In this document: positions 39,327-49,002 of the stretch, one piece after another | Layout: each line of letters starts with the position of its first letter | How positions within the stretch are numbered: the first letter of the stretch is position 1 | Assembly: GCF_000428945.1 (NCBI RefSeq) | Contig: NZ_KE386821.1 | Coordinates: 183,330-247,329, forward strand | DNA length: 64,000 nt | Direction: 5' to 3' | Source: Hamadaea tsunoensis DSM 44101 | GTDB lineage: Bacteria > Actinomycetota > Actinomycetes > Mycobacteriales > Micromonosporaceae | The notes under the pieces: model-generated | Told to the model about the DNA's origin: nothing | The model's database searches: none | What the model saw: the letters and a program-made list of their open reading frames with translations, nothing else | Translations under genes and position numbers: made by a program

Positions 39327-41867
39327 GTGGTGGACGTCGAATTCGCGCCGTACGCGCTGGTGCGGTTCAACCCGATCGCCGGCCCCGCGCCGGTCGGCCG
39401 CCACCACGCCGTGTTCGACGAGATCGACCGCCTCGCCGTGGAGCGGCGGCGGCTGACTCCGGCCGTCCTGGAGCGCTTGTACGCGCTGGCCGCCGAAGTC
39501 CCCGACGACGTCCGCCTCCAGGTGGTGCTGCCGTCGTCGCGAGCCGTGTTCAACGACCGCGACCCGCGCGTGCCGCCCGAGCGGCTCGCCGCCGAGGTGC
39601 CCGACCTCGTGCGGTGGCACGAGCTGCGGCGCGCCGAGCGGGAGCGGCTGGACGAGGCGGAGGCCCTCGTCGCGGCGGTGCTCACCGAGGAGCGCGATCT
39701 CCTGCGGGCGGTGCTCGGCCACGAAGACTTCCTGCGCGCCGCCGCGATCTCCAGCCCGGATCTGGCCCGCAGCGCCGCCCGTTACGCCGCCACACCGCCG
39801 GCGCAGCAGCCCAAGCGGGTCCGCAAGTCCGAGCCGAAGCTGATCCGGTACGCCTTGCGCGCGATCGCCAAGACGAGCCCGTTCAGCCACTACACGGTCA
39901 TCGGCATGGGCCGCTGGCGACCGGGCGCGCCACCGGATCCGGCCGACCGTGCGGTGCGGGTCGAACCGAGCCTGCTCCTGCTGCTGCGGTTGCTGGACGC
40001 CGCGACCGCCGATCCGGCCGCGCTGCCCGTCTCCGTGCGGCTGGCGGAGGGGGTCGTGCGGACCGACGCGGGATTCGAGTTCGAGGTCATGCGCGACGAC
40101 CCGCAGCGCTCCCGCGTCTACCGCACCCGCCGGTCGAGGGTGTGCGTCCCGGCATCGGGTGCCACGCGCTACCTCGTCGACGGCGTCGGCAGCGGGGCCC
40201 GTCCCGTGCAGGAGCTGGCCGCGGCCCTCGCCCAGCGTTCCGGGCAGCCGGTCGCCACCGCGTACGCGTACATCGGGCGGTTGCTGTCGGCCGGGCTGCT
40301 GACCGTGGATCTGCGCGTCGACCAGCACGCGTCTGATCCGGCCCTGCGACTGGCCGAGGACCTCCGGGCACTGGGCGCGCCGGCCGCCGTGGAGCTGGCC
40401 GAGTGCGTGGCCGGGCTGCATCGGCGTACCGTGGCCGTGGCGGGCATGGAATCCGGTGACCGACCGGCGGCGATCGACGCCCTGCGCGCCGCATGGGACG
40501 CCGCCTTCGCCCGCTACGGCACGAGCTCCCTCACCGACAGCCCGTTGTACGAGGACGTGGCCCTGGCCGGGAGCGTCGACGTCGACCCCCGACGCTGGGC
40601 GGCCGTCCGCGACGATCTGCGGTCGCTGATCCCCGCGCTGGAACCGCTCAACATGGACCACCCCGGTCAGGCGCTGATGACGCTGAAGGTGGTCGACAAG
40701 CTCGGGCCGGGCGGCTCCTGCGCCTACCCGGAGTTCGTCGCCATGCTGCCCGACGTCTTCACCACCGAGCAGGTCACGCTGGCCGCGATGCTCGCCGAGA
40801 TCGGCGGCCGCGATCCCGGGCTCGACGAGCTGCTGGCCGTGCGCGAGCGGTACCTGCACCAGGTCGCCACCGCCGACGGGCCGGAGGTCGTCCTCAGCCC
40901 CGAGTTCGTCGCCGGCATGGCCGCCGGCGTCCCGCGGCGATTCCGGCGCGAGCACGCTTCGTTCAGCGTCTTCGTGCAGGCCGTGTCGGAGAAGGACGCC
41001 GTCGTGGACCGTGCGGCCGTCAACGCCGTCCTCGACGGCAACGGCGGGTTCCTGTCGAGGTTCCTCGAACTCGACGACGACGGCATCACCGCCACCCTGC
41101 GCGAGCATCTGCGGCGTACGCTGCCGGCCGGGGCGACCGAGCTGCGTCCAGTGCAAGGCTTCAACGCCAACGTGCACCCGGCCCTGCTGGACCGGCAGTT
41201 CCGCACGTTCGACGGGGCCGACGGCATCGATCCGGGCACGTTGCGCGTACGCCACGATCCGGTCGAGGGCCGGCTGGTACTGGAGGACGCCGACGGCCGG
41301 CGGGTCCTGCCGAAGTACCTCGGCTTCCTCGTGCCCTACCTGTTGCCGTGGGAGCTGACCGGCCTGTATCTGCTCAGTGCGCCGAGCCAGCTGCGGATCG
41401 ACGCCGCGGGCGAACTCGAGCGGCGGCTCGGCGAGGCGGATCGCACCGGCATCCGGGCCTACCCCCGGGTCCGGTACGGCTCGCTCATCCTCAGCCGCCG
41501 CCGGTGGATCGTGCCGGCGCCGCTGCTGCCGGTGCAAGGCCCCGCCGAGTCCGACGCCTGGTTCCTGGCCCGCTTCGACGCCTTCCGGGCCGCGCACGGC
41601 ATACCCGCCCGCGTCTTCGTCGCCCGGCTGGGCACGGCGCCGGACGGCGGTGAGGCCGACGCCCTCGGCCGCCCCAAGCCGATGTACGCCGACCTGCGCT
41701 CCCCGCTGCATCTGCGCTGCCTGCCGGCATGGGTGGCCGACGCGCCGACACTGCGGATCGAGGAAGCGACGCCCGATCCGGCCGCACCGCCGGCCGATCC
41801 GCTGACCGGCCGGCGCGCGACGGAGTACCTGATCGAGTGCAGCCAGACCGAAGGCGGTGACCGGTGA
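39327..41867 (+). CDS. LanB-type dehydratase, glutamylation domain (thiopeptide dehydratase N-part)
   Basis: 846 aa from GTG 39327; GTG 39330 is equally possible. It matches the Lant_dehydr_N region: LVRFNPIAGPAP at the start, RYALRAIAKTSPFSHYTVIG near residue 180, SSLTDSPLYEDVALAG near 405, LNMDHPGQALM near 440, FNANVHPALLD near 615, and SPLHLRCLPAW near the end. It lacks the SpaB_C elimination domain, which is separate in this cluster, as in thiopeptide systems. In that class the enzyme glutamylates core Ser and Thr with Glu-tRNA. It overlaps the next gene by 4 nt. Confidence 0.9.
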   Translation: MVDVEFAPYALVRFNPIAGPAPVGRHHAVFDEIDRLAVERRRLTPAVLERLYALAAEVPDDVRLQVVLPSSRAVFNDRDPRVPPERLAAEVPDLVRWHELRRAERERLDEAEALVAAVLTEERDLLRAVLGHEDFLRAAAISSPDLARSAARYAATPPAQQPKRVRKSEPKLIRYALRAIAKTSPFSHYTVIGMGRWRPGAPPDPADRAVRVEPSLLLLLRLLDAATADPAALPVSVRLAEGVVRTDAGFEFEVMRDDPQRSRVYRTRRSRVCVPASGATRYLVDGVGSGARPVQELAAALAQRSGQPVATAYAYIGRLLSAGLLTVDLRVDQHASDPALRLAEDLRALGAPAAVELAECVAGLHRRTVAVAGMESGDRPAAIDALRAAWDAAFARYGTSSLTDSPLYEDVALAGSVDVDPRRWAAVRDDLRSLIPALEPLNMDHPGQALMTLKVVDKLGPGGSCAYPEFVAMLPDVFTTEQVTLAAMLAEIGGRDPGLDELLAVRERYLHQVATADGPEVVLSPEFVAGMAAGVPRRFRREHASFSVFVQAVSEKDAVVDRAAVNAVLDGNGGFLSRFLELDDDGITATLREHLRRTLPAGATELRPVQGFNANVHPALLDRQFRTFDGADGIDPGTLRVRHDPVEGRLVLEDADGRRVLPKYLGFLVPYLLPWELTGLYLLSAPSQLRIDAAGELERRLGEADRTGIRAYPRVRYGSLILSRRRWIVPAPLLPVQGPAESDAWFLARFDAFRAAHGIPARVFVARLGTAPDGGEADALGRPKPMYADLRSPLHLRCLPAWVADAPTLRIEEATPDPAAPPADPLTGRRATEYLIECSQTEGGDR

Positions 41868-42985
41868 TCCGAGCCCTGGTGGCCAGCCACCACGACGCCG
41901 ACAAGCGGGCGCTCCTGCGGGACTGCCTCGTCCCGCTGGCCCGCGGCGTACCCGGTGCCTTCCTCGAACGGCACTGGCTGCGCGGTCCGCACGTCCGTCT
42001 CGCCGTCCCGGCCGGTACGCCGGAGGCGCCGCTGCTGGCAGACGTGGCCGGATACCTGCGGCGGAACCCGTCGCGCCAGCCGGTCGACCCCGTGGCGTAC
42101 GCGCGGCTGAGCCGGGAACTGGGCCGCTCCGAACTCGTCGCGGGACCCTACGAGCCGGTGCGGGCCGACAACACGGCGGTCATGGAGGACTACCCCGAAC
42201 AGGATTCCGTGGCGCTGCTGGGCGAGGCCGGATTCGCGCTCAAGCGCCGGATCCTGGCCCGCGCGGTCGAACCGCTCGCGCACGGCCTCGAAGCACTCGA
42301 CCGGGGACGGCACCGGGTCGTCGTGGCCATGGGCGCGCTGATCGCCAACGCCACCCGGTGGCCGATCGGCGGCCTGGCGACCGGCCAGCTGAGCTACCGG
42401 TCCCATCTGGAGGACTTCCTCGCGAACAACGACGCCGACGGCCAGGTACGCACTCTGCTCGCGGCCCGCTTCGCGGCGAACGAGGACTCGTTGCGGGCAG
42501 CCTTCCGGGCGCAGGTGTCGGCCACCGACCACGGCCGGTACACCGGTGACGATCCCTATCCGCGGGCCTGGTCCGAAGCGTTCGACGACGTGTGGCCGGC
42601 GCTGCTGGAGGCCTCGCAGGCGGGCGAGGTCACCGAGGACGTCGGTCCCGGATACCTCAGCGCGGCCCGGGAATTCGACGAGCGGACCGAGCGGCAGTGG
42701 CGCTTCGGACCCGACCGGCCGAGCAGCGACTTCCACCACGAACTGGGCAAGCTGCGCGACCTTCCCGAACGGGTGCACGTCAGCGAGTTCGCCGCGTACC
42801 GGTTCGTCACCAATCAGGTCACGCGGTGGCTGCCGCTGCTGGGGATCTCACCCGTCGAGCGGTACTTCGCGTCCTTCGCGGTGTGCGAGCTGACCGAGCA
42901 GGAGTTCGGCGTGAGCTGGCGTGATCAGCTGGCCGCGATCCGGCGGGATCCCCACGCCCGCATCAGCGAAGGCAACCCGACATGA
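41864..42985 (+). CDS. SpaB_C-like protein: glutamate elimination or pyridine synthase
   Basis: 373 aa from GTG 41864. The block AFLERHWLRGPHVRLAVP near residue 35 is the diagnostic (R/E)HWxxGPHxRL of the SpaB_C/thiopeptide family. The rest is helical, with VVVAMGALIANATRWPIGGL in the middle and AAYRFVTNQVTRWLPLLGIS near residue 310. In thiopeptide pathways two such stand-alone proteins exist: one eliminates glutamate to form dehydroalanine, the other performs the [4+2] cycloaddition. This more divergent copy could be the cyclase, while the domain at 46253 looks more canonical. The assignment is uncertain. It overlaps both neighbours by 4 nt. Confidence 0.78.
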   Translation: MIRALVASHHDADKRALLRDCLVPLARGVPGAFLERHWLRGPHVRLAVPAGTPEAPLLADVAGYLRRNPSRQPVDPVAYARLSRELGRSELVAGPYEPVRADNTAVMEDYPEQDSVALLGEAGFALKRRILARAVEPLAHGLEALDRGRHRVVVAMGALIANATRWPIGGLATGQLSYRSHLEDFLANNDADGQVRTLLAARFAANEDSLRAAFRAQVSATDHGRYTGDDPYPRAWSEAFDDVWPALLEASQAGEVTEDVGPGYLSAAREFDERTERQWRFGPDRPSSDFHHELGKLRDLPERVHVSEFAAYRFVTNQVTRWLPLLGISPVERYFASFAVCELTEQEFGVSWRDQLAAIRRDPHARISEGNPT

Positions 42986-44463
42986 GTATCGTCCTGCGCC
43001 CCGGCGCCGCCGTGTACGCCGTCGACGAGGGCCTGCTGTTCAGCGGCTGGTCCAGCGGCGGCCTGATGTCCTGTTCGGCGGGTGTGGTGAAGCTCTGGCG
43101 GACGGTCGAGCCGATGCTGCGCGCGGGGGCGGACCCCGATGCGTTGCGCGGACGCCTGCCCGAGAAGGCCGGTGCGGTGTTCGACCAGATCCTCGGCACC
43201 CTGACGGCGCACGACATGCTCATGTCGCTGCCGAACGTCGCCGTGCCGCCGTACCTCGCCTGCATCGCACCCGATCCGGTGGCCGCGGCCCGGGTGGCCG
43301 CGTCGGTACGCCTCCGGCTGACGGGCGCTGCCGCCGACGTCTCCGGAGTCGGGCCGGCGCTCACCCGGGCCGGTCTGCACATCGATACCCTCCGCGCGGA
43401 TGCGGAGCGAGAAGACGGTCCGGCCGCCGGGGAGAGTCCCGTGTGGACCGTCTACGTCGGCGGGCCCGCAGGCGCGGCCGGTGCGGATGTCGCCGTCCTC
43501 GTCCTGAACGACGTGCTCCTGGTCGGCACCGCCGACGTCCTGGCCGACCCGACCGTGGCCCACCATCTGAAGGCGGACCCGATCGTCGTCCACCACCTGA
43601 AGGCGCAGGCCGCAGCGAGCCCGGCCGGCGCGGGAGCGGCGGAGACAGCGGGGACGGCGGAATCGGGGGCCGGTGCGGACCAGCCGGGGCCGGGCGAGTG
43701 GGCGATGGCGCGCGCTGTGGTGGTGGAGCGGGTCCTGCGCCTGTGCGCCGGGCTCACCCCGCCGCCGGTGATCATCCGCGGCGGCACGGCCCTGCCGATC
43801 ACGGAGACGCCTGAGCCCGAACCCGGCGACCTGCCGCAGCTGCCGCTGGCCCAGCAACGGGTTCGGCTGGCCGGGCAGGAAGCCGTGGGGGCGGGCGCGG
43901 ACCAGACCGCCGCGGCCGGGGACGCGCGGCGGGCGGCGATGCGGGCATGGACCGGGACCCTCGCCGCGGACGGCTGGTCGGTCGGCCCGATCGGCGCGGC
44001 CGGCGGCGATCCGCTGGACCTCTGGACGGACGCGGTCGGCCGGATCCTCGTGGCCCAGGCCGGCCGGCCGACCGAACCGGCGCCGCCGGACCTGCCCAGA
44101 TCGGTGCGCTGGCGGCGTTCGATAGCCCGCCGCGACGGGCGCGAACCGACTGTCTCCTGTGGAGTGACAAGCGTCGGCGCGGCGATCGCGGTGGCCTCGT
44201 CGGCACAGCGCGAATCGTGGGGCTACGGAGCCGATCGGGCGAGCGCCGTCGAGCACGCGCTGCGCGGTCTGCTGGTCGATGCGCCGCCGCCGGGCCGGAT
44301 CTCGGTCAGCCACGACGCCGAAACGGTGCGGGCACTGGAGCCGCTGCTCGGCGACCGGCGCCGGGTGGCGGAGGCGATACCCGGCCTGCGGTTCGAAATG
44401 TGCGAAGAGGTGGGCGCAACCGCAGACGGCGACATTCTCGCGGGAAGGATCGGGATCGCGTGA
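42982..44463 (+). CDS. TOMM leader-binding E1-like (Ocin-ThiF-like) protein
   Basis: 493 aa from ATG 42982. It begins LRPGAAVYAVDEGLLFSGWS, which resembles the winged-helix RiPP recognition element that binds precursor leaders, followed by LWRTVEPMLRAGAD. The middle has a Rossmann-like region (VYVGGPAGAAGADVAVLVLN) but no ATP-binding ThiF motif. An Ala/Gly-rich linker (about residues 205-235) leads to a C-terminal region with VSCGVTSVGAAIAVASS. It probably presents the precursor to the YcaO protein encoded next. It is the F-protein counterpart of known thiopeptide clusters. Confidence 0.72.
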   Translation: MSIVLRPGAAVYAVDEGLLFSGWSSGGLMSCSAGVVKLWRTVEPMLRAGADPDALRGRLPEKAGAVFDQILGTLTAHDMLMSLPNVAVPPYLACIAPDPVAAARVAASVRLRLTGAAADVSGVGPALTRAGLHIDTLRADAEREDGPAAGESPVWTVYVGGPAGAAGADVAVLVLNDVLLVGTADVLADPTVAHHLKADPIVVHHLKAQAAASPAGAGAAETAGTAESGAGADQPGPGEWAMARAVVVERVLRLCAGLTPPPVIIRGGTALPITETPEPEPGDLPQLPLAQQRVRLAGQEAVGAGADQTAAAGDARRAAMRAWTGTLAADGWSVGPIGAAGGDPLDLWTDAVGRILVAQAGRPTEPAPPDLPRSVRWRRSIARRDGREPTVSCGVTSVGAAIAVASSAQRESWGYGADRASAVEHALRGLLVDAPPPGRISVSHDAETVRALEPLLGDRRRVAEAIPGLRFEMCEEVGATADGDILAGRIGIA

Positions 44464-46256
44464 GCACCGACGTCATGTCCGCCGCCCCGGTGGTGGCCGA
44501 CGATCCCACGCTGGACCTGGCGGGCCTGGTGGAACGGCAGCGCGCCGCGCACGCCGACGGCCGGCCGTTCCTGCCGGTCCGGTTCAAGGGCGCCGCCATC
44601 GAGATAGGACCGCTCGTGCGTCCCGGCGTACCCGGCTGCGTGGCGTGTGCCGAGGAACGGCACCGGTCGGTCGCGTCGACCCCGCCGATGCACGCGTACC
44701 TGGCGCAGGAACCGAGCCGGCTCACTTCCGAGACCCACTGGAGTGTGCTGGCGGCCGAGTTGGTCGCGGCCCGGCTGGCCGGTGGCGCCGACGACGACGT
44801 CATCCAGGTCGTCTCCGCGGCGCGCGGCGAGATCCAGCTGCACCGCCTCACCCCGGTGCCCGACTGCGAGGTCTGCTCGGTGCTGCCCGACGACAGCGCC
44901 GATCTCGCCCGCTGGTCCTGGACCACCCAGCGGTCGGCCGAGCCGGAACGGCTGCGGGTCAAGCCACTGCTGCCGCTGTCCGACCTCGCCCACATGCATG
45001 ACCACCGCTACGGGCCGGTGGCGCACGTCTACCGCGACCCCATCGCGCCGATGGCGTTCACCGGCGTGGAGCTGGCCACCCTGCGCCACCGGCCCCGGAT
45101 GTACGCCTTCGGCCGGTCACGGGACTTCGAGAGCTCCCGCCGGGTCGGCTTCCTCGAAGCGGTGGAGCGGGAGTCCGGCTCCTGGCCGTCGGCGCGGCGT
45201 ACCAGTGTGGTCGGCAGCTACCGTTCCCTCGCCGACGTCGCCCTCGATCCGGCGCTGCTCGGCCTGACCGATCCGGCGTACGACGGGCATCGGCATTCGC
45301 TGCTGACGCCGTACTCGCCCGACGCGCAGACCAGCTGGGTCTGGGGGCACGACGTGGCGTCCGGCACGCCTGTCCTGGTGCCTGAGCACGTGGCGTACTA
45401 CGGCGTTCCGGGTCGCCCCGGGCGGGCCCGTTTCCTCTACGAGTGCTCCAGCGGCTGCGCGGTCGGCGGCTGCCTGGAGGAGGCCGTCCTGTACGCGTGC
45501 CTGGAGACCATCGAACGCGACGCGTTCCTGCTGGCCTGGTATTCGCAGACCCCGGGGACACCGCTCGACCCCGGCGGCGTGGTCGACCCCGACGGCTGCG
45601 ACCTGCTCGACGTGCTGGCCGGCGAGGGCTACGAGACACGGCTGTTCGACATCACCAGCGATGTCGGCGTACCCGTCGTCTGGGCGCTCGCCCTCGACCC
45701 GGCGAACCCCGACGGGGCGAGCCTGTCGGCGGCGGCCGCCCATCCCGATCCGGAGCGGGCGATCACCGGGGCGCTGGTCGAGGTCGCCGCGATGGCCGTG
45801 CTGGGCAACCGGCGTACCGACCATCCGTCGGCCGAGGACCGCCGAGCGATGCTGGCCGACCCCACGCGGGTGGTGTCCCTGGACGATCACGTCGCCCTCT
45901 ACACGCTGCCCGCCTCGCTGGACCGCTTGGCCTGGCAGCTGGAGGCCGGGCCGCCGGTCGACGCGGCGACGCATTTCGGGGACTGGCGCAGCCGCTGGAT
46001 CCGCCCCGACCTGACCGACACCATGCGGCTCGTGACCGGCGCGATGGCGGCCGCCGGACTGCCGCCGATCATCGTCCGCCAGACGACGGCCCGCGATCAT
46101 CGGCTCGGTGTCGAGGTGGTCAAGGCGATCGCGCCCGGCGCGCTGGCGATGACCTTCGGCCACGTCCACCACCGTACGCGTGGCCTGCCGCGCCTGGACG
46201 CCGCGCGGGCGCGTACCGGCGTCGACGGCCCGATCCTGCCGCACCCGTTCCCATGA
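44460..46256 (+). CDS. YcaO cyclodehydratase fused to a partial E1-like domain
   Basis: 598 aa from GTG 44460. About residues 1-170 resemble the C-terminal half of the E1-like partner: GPLVRPGVPGCVACAEERH with paired CxxC motifs (CVAC near 60 and CEVC near 140) that may bind zinc. From about 190 the YcaO domain follows, with SSGCAVGGCLEEAVLYACLE and ETIERDAFLLAWY (ATP and Mg ligands), RQTTARDHRLGVEVVKAIAP, and the C-terminal PHPFP, the PxPxP tail needed by azoline-forming YcaO enzymes. It uses ATP to convert Cys (and Ser/Thr) to azolines. It is overlapped by 4 nt on both sides. Confidence 0.92.
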   Translation: MSTDVMSAAPVVADDPTLDLAGLVERQRAAHADGRPFLPVRFKGAAIEIGPLVRPGVPGCVACAEERHRSVASTPPMHAYLAQEPSRLTSETHWSVLAAELVAARLAGGADDDVIQVVSAARGEIQLHRLTPVPDCEVCSVLPDDSADLARWSWTTQRSAEPERLRVKPLLPLSDLAHMHDHRYGPVAHVYRDPIAPMAFTGVELATLRHRPRMYAFGRSRDFESSRRVGFLEAVERESGSWPSARRTSVVGSYRSLADVALDPALLGLTDPAYDGHRHSLLTPYSPDAQTSWVWGHDVASGTPVLVPEHVAYYGVPGRPGRARFLYECSSGCAVGGCLEEAVLYACLETIERDAFLLAWYSQTPGTPLDPGGVVDPDGCDLLDVLAGEGYETRLFDITSDVGVPVVWALALDPANPDGASLSAAAAHPDPERAITGALVEVAAMAVLGNRRTDHPSAEDRRAMLADPTRVVSLDDHVALYTLPASLDRLAWQLEAGPPVDAATHFGDWRSRWIRPDLTDTMRLVTGAMAAAGLPPIIVRQTTARDHRLGVEVVKAIAPGALAMTFGHVHHRTRGLPRLDAARARTGVDGPILPHPFP

Positions 46257-47860
46257 GCTGGACGTCGTTGCACGCCTTCGCCCACGGCGGCCGGGAGCAC
46301 ACCGACACGTTCCTGGCCGAGTGCGTCGCACCGGAGGCCGACCGGCTGACGGCGGCCGGGGAGTGTCGCGGGTGGTTCTTCATCCGCTACTGGCAGGGCG
46401 GCCCGCACGTCCGCGTCCGGCTCCGCGACGCCACACCGTCCGCTGTGGACGAACTCGCCCTGCGGATGGAGTCGTGGCTTCTGGACCATCCCGAGCCCGC
46501 GCTCGAACCGGCGGCCTACTACGGCACGCGTACGCCGGATGCGGCCTGGCACAAGCACGGCGAGGTCACCCGGGAAGCCTACGAGCCGGAGCTGGACCGG
46601 TACGGCGGTCCGAGCGCGATGGCGGCGGCCGAGGACCTGTTCGTCGTGTCCACCAGGGTGGCTCTGACGGCGTTGCGGCAGCCGCGGCTGGGGGTGGCCT
46701 ACAACCTGCTGGCCGCGTTCGGCGCGGCGGTCTGCGACGGGCCGGCCGCCGAGGCGACCATGTTCCGCCGGTACGTCCTCAGCGCCCGGTTCAACACCGA
46801 GGACCCGTCGGACGTCGACGTGCGGACGATCCGCGGGCGGGCCGAGTCGGACTTCCAGGCCCGTCGCGAGTCGTACCTGTCGTCGCGGGCCAAGGTGCGC
46901 TCCGCCGTGGGACAGGACGCCGCCCGGACCGGGTACCTCGGACTGTGGCACGCGTCCGCCACCGCGTACGCCGAACGCCTGCGGCACCTGGAGGCGGCGG
47001 GGGAGCTGGGCGGGGTCGGATCGGTGTGGACGATCCTGCTGAGCCAGCTGCACATGCTGCACAACCGGATGGGCGTGGAACTCGCCGAGGAGTACCACCT
47101 GTCGTGGCTGGCGTCGCTGGCGGCCGTCCAGGCGAGCATGGGGGAGGGCTTCCACGACGGGGGGCTCGACACGCCCGCCCGCCGGTACCACGAGGCGGCC
47201 AAGTACTTTCCCGCCACGCTGCCCGCGCAGCTGCCGCGATCGGACGTGCCGCCGGCCTACGTTCCCCGGACTCCGGTGTTCGATCTCCCGGCGGCCGGCC
47301 CGCTCGACCGGCCGGTGGGGGAGACGCTCCTGGCGCGACGGTCCACACTGGCCGGTTACCACGGTCCGGTGTCCCTCGACGACCTCGCGACGCTCCTGGC
47401 GTACTCGGGGGGCGACCGGTATCCGAGCGCCGGCATCGTCCGTCCGACCCGGCTGCTCGTCGTGCCGACCCAGGTGCCGGGGCTGGAGCCGGCGGTCTAT
47501 CACCACGATCCCGACGGGCACCGCCTGCGGCGGGTCGCGCCGTTCGTCGGGCTGGCCGGCACGTCGCCCTATCTGGACCCGGGCGAGGTGGTGGCGCTCG
47601 ATCCCGCGCGCGTACCCCTGTGGCTGGTCGTCGTGGGCGACATCCCGGCCATCACGGCGCGCTACGGCCTGCGCGGCTACCGCTTCCTCCTGCTGGAGGC
47701 CGGTCACTTGGCGCAGAACGTGCTGCTCGTCGCGACGGCGCTGGGGCTGCGCTCGGTGCCGATGGGCGCCTTCCACGACGACGCCCTGGCGCAGGCACTC
47801 GACCTCGACGGGATCGGCGACGTCCCGCTGTACCTCATCCCGATCGGCGGCCGGTCGTGA
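46253..47860 (+). CDS. Fusion: SpaB_C/thiopeptide domain plus SagB-like dehydrogenase
   Basis: 535 aa from ATG 46253. Residues 1-300 form a canonical thiopeptide-type SpaB_C domain: GWFFIRYWQGGPHVRVRL near 40, YEPELDRYGGPSAMAAAEDL near 110, and QLHMLHNRMGV near 265. Residues about 340-535 are a nitroreductase/SagB domain: TLLARRSTLAGYHGPVS, YSGGDRYPSAGIVRPTRL, AVYHHDPDGHRLRRV, FLLLEAGHLAQNVLLVATAL and LRSVPMGAFHDD. The first half may eliminate glutamate or build the central ring, the second may oxidise azolines or the ring. I do not recall this fusion from characterised thiopeptide clusters. Confidence 0.88.
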   Translation: MSWTSLHAFAHGGREHTDTFLAECVAPEADRLTAAGECRGWFFIRYWQGGPHVRVRLRDATPSAVDELALRMESWLLDHPEPALEPAAYYGTRTPDAAWHKHGEVTREAYEPELDRYGGPSAMAAAEDLFVVSTRVALTALRQPRLGVAYNLLAAFGAAVCDGPAAEATMFRRYVLSARFNTEDPSDVDVRTIRGRAESDFQARRESYLSSRAKVRSAVGQDAARTGYLGLWHASATAYAERLRHLEAAGELGGVGSVWTILLSQLHMLHNRMGVELAEEYHLSWLASLAAVQASMGEGFHDGGLDTPARRYHEAAKYFPATLPAQLPRSDVPPAYVPRTPVFDLPAAGPLDRPVGETLLARRSTLAGYHGPVSLDDLATLLAYSGGDRYPSAGIVRPTRLLVVPTQVPGLEPAVYHHDPDGHRLRRVAPFVGLAGTSPYLDPGEVVALDPARVPLWLVVVGDIPAITARYGLRGYRFLLLEAGHLAQNVLLVATALGLRSVPMGAFHDDALAQALDLDGIGDVPLYLIPIGGRS

Positions 47861-49002
47861 TCGTCTATCGGGGCGCCGAGGTGTTCGACGGGCACGACGT
47901 GTCCGTCACCGACGTGGGCGTCGCCGACGGCGGCATCGTCGCGATGGGCGCCGGTCTCGACGGCGAGCGCCTGGTCGACCTCACCGGGTTCGGTCTCCTG
48001 CCCGGATTCGTGGACTGCCATGTCCACGTGACCGTCAGCTCGATGGATCCCGGAGTGCTGCTGCGGACACCGGCCAGCTACCGGATCCTCAGCGCGGCCC
48101 GCAACCTCCGGCGTACGCTGGCCGCCGGGGTCACGACCGCGCGGGACGCCGACGGCGCGGACGCGGGGCTGCGCCAGGCGATCGACGACGGGCTGATCCC
48201 CGGTCCCCGTCTGCGGATTGCGATCACGATGCTGAGCCAGACCGGCGGCCGGGGCGACTATCGCACGGCGTCGGGCGTACCGCTGCCCGCGTTCCCGGAC
48301 GACCGTCCCCCCGGCGTGGTCGACGGGGTGGAGCAGATGCGGCGCGCTGTACGCGGTCTCGTCGCCGCCGGTGCCGACGTCATCAAGATCGCCGTCAGCG
48401 GCAGCGCGCTGGGCACCGACGCCGATCGGGCTCAGCTGCGCGACGATGAGATCGCCGAAGCCGTCGCCGAGGCGAGCGCGGCCGGACTGCCCGTCATGGC
48501 CCACGCGCACAGCGCGGAAGGTGCGTTGCGGGCGATCCGCCACGGCGTGCACTCGATCGAACACGGCAGCGGGCTGAGCGACGAAGCGATCGCCGAGATG
48601 GCCGACCGGGGTACCTGGCTCGTGCCCACCCTCGCCGCGGGCCGCGCGACCGGCGACACGGAGTACGCCGACCGGCACGTCGAGGCGTTCCGGCGGGCCC
48701 GGGCGGCGGGCGTGCGGATCGCGATGGGCTCGGACTCCGGGCTGGTCGCGCACGGGCAGAACCTGACCGAGCTCACCGCCCTCGTCGAGGCGGGCATGTC
48801 GCCCTGCGAAGCTCTGACCACCGCCACGTACGCCGGTGCGCGCCTGCTGCACCTCGACGAACGGATCGGGACGCTGGCGCCGAAGCGGCAAGCGGATCTG
48901 GTCGTCGTCGCCGGCGGCGTCTTTCCCGTCGAGACCATCGCGCGGCGCATCGTGGCGGTCCTGCGCGACGGCCGGGTGGTGGCAGGGCGGTTGCCGTCAT
49001 GA
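47857..49002 (+). CDS. Metal-dependent amidohydrolase in the RiPP operon
   Basis: 381 aa from GTG 47857. The full amidohydrolase set is present: GFVDCHVHV (His55 and His57), VIKIAVSG (the carboxylated Lys, about 177), MAHAHS (His about 216), SIEHGSG (His about 236) and GSDSG (Asp about 292). The composite beta domain begins YRGAEVFDGHDV and ends RQADLVVVAGGVFP. It resembles Xaa-Pro dipeptidase/imidazolonepropionase-like members. Within the cluster it could trim the leader or a C-terminal extension, or open an amide, as amidohydrolases do in bottromycin biosynthesis. Its substrate is inferred only from position. Confidence 0.85.
   Translation: MIVYRGAEVFDGHDVSVTDVGVADGGIVAMGAGLDGERLVDLTGFGLLPGFVDCHVHVTVSSMDPGVLLRTPASYRILSAARNLRRTLAAGVTTARDADGADAGLRQAIDDGLIPGPRLRIAITMLSQTGGRGDYRTASGVPLPAFPDDRPPGVVDGVEQMRRAVRGLVAAGADVIKIAVSGSALGTDADRAQLRDDEIAEAVAEASAAGLPVMAHAHSAEGALRAIRHGVHSIEHGSGLSDEAIAEMADRGTWLVPTLAAGRATGDTEYADRHVEAFRRARAAGVRIAMGSDSGLVAHGQNLTELTALVEAGMSPCEALTTATYAGARLLHLDERIGTLAPKRQADLVVVAGGVFPVETIARRIVAVLRDGRVVAGRLPS

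Noticed and set aside
39264-41711. 815-codon minus-strand frame
   Set aside because: Antisense of the LanB-type dehydratase, without domains and with shadow-type composition.
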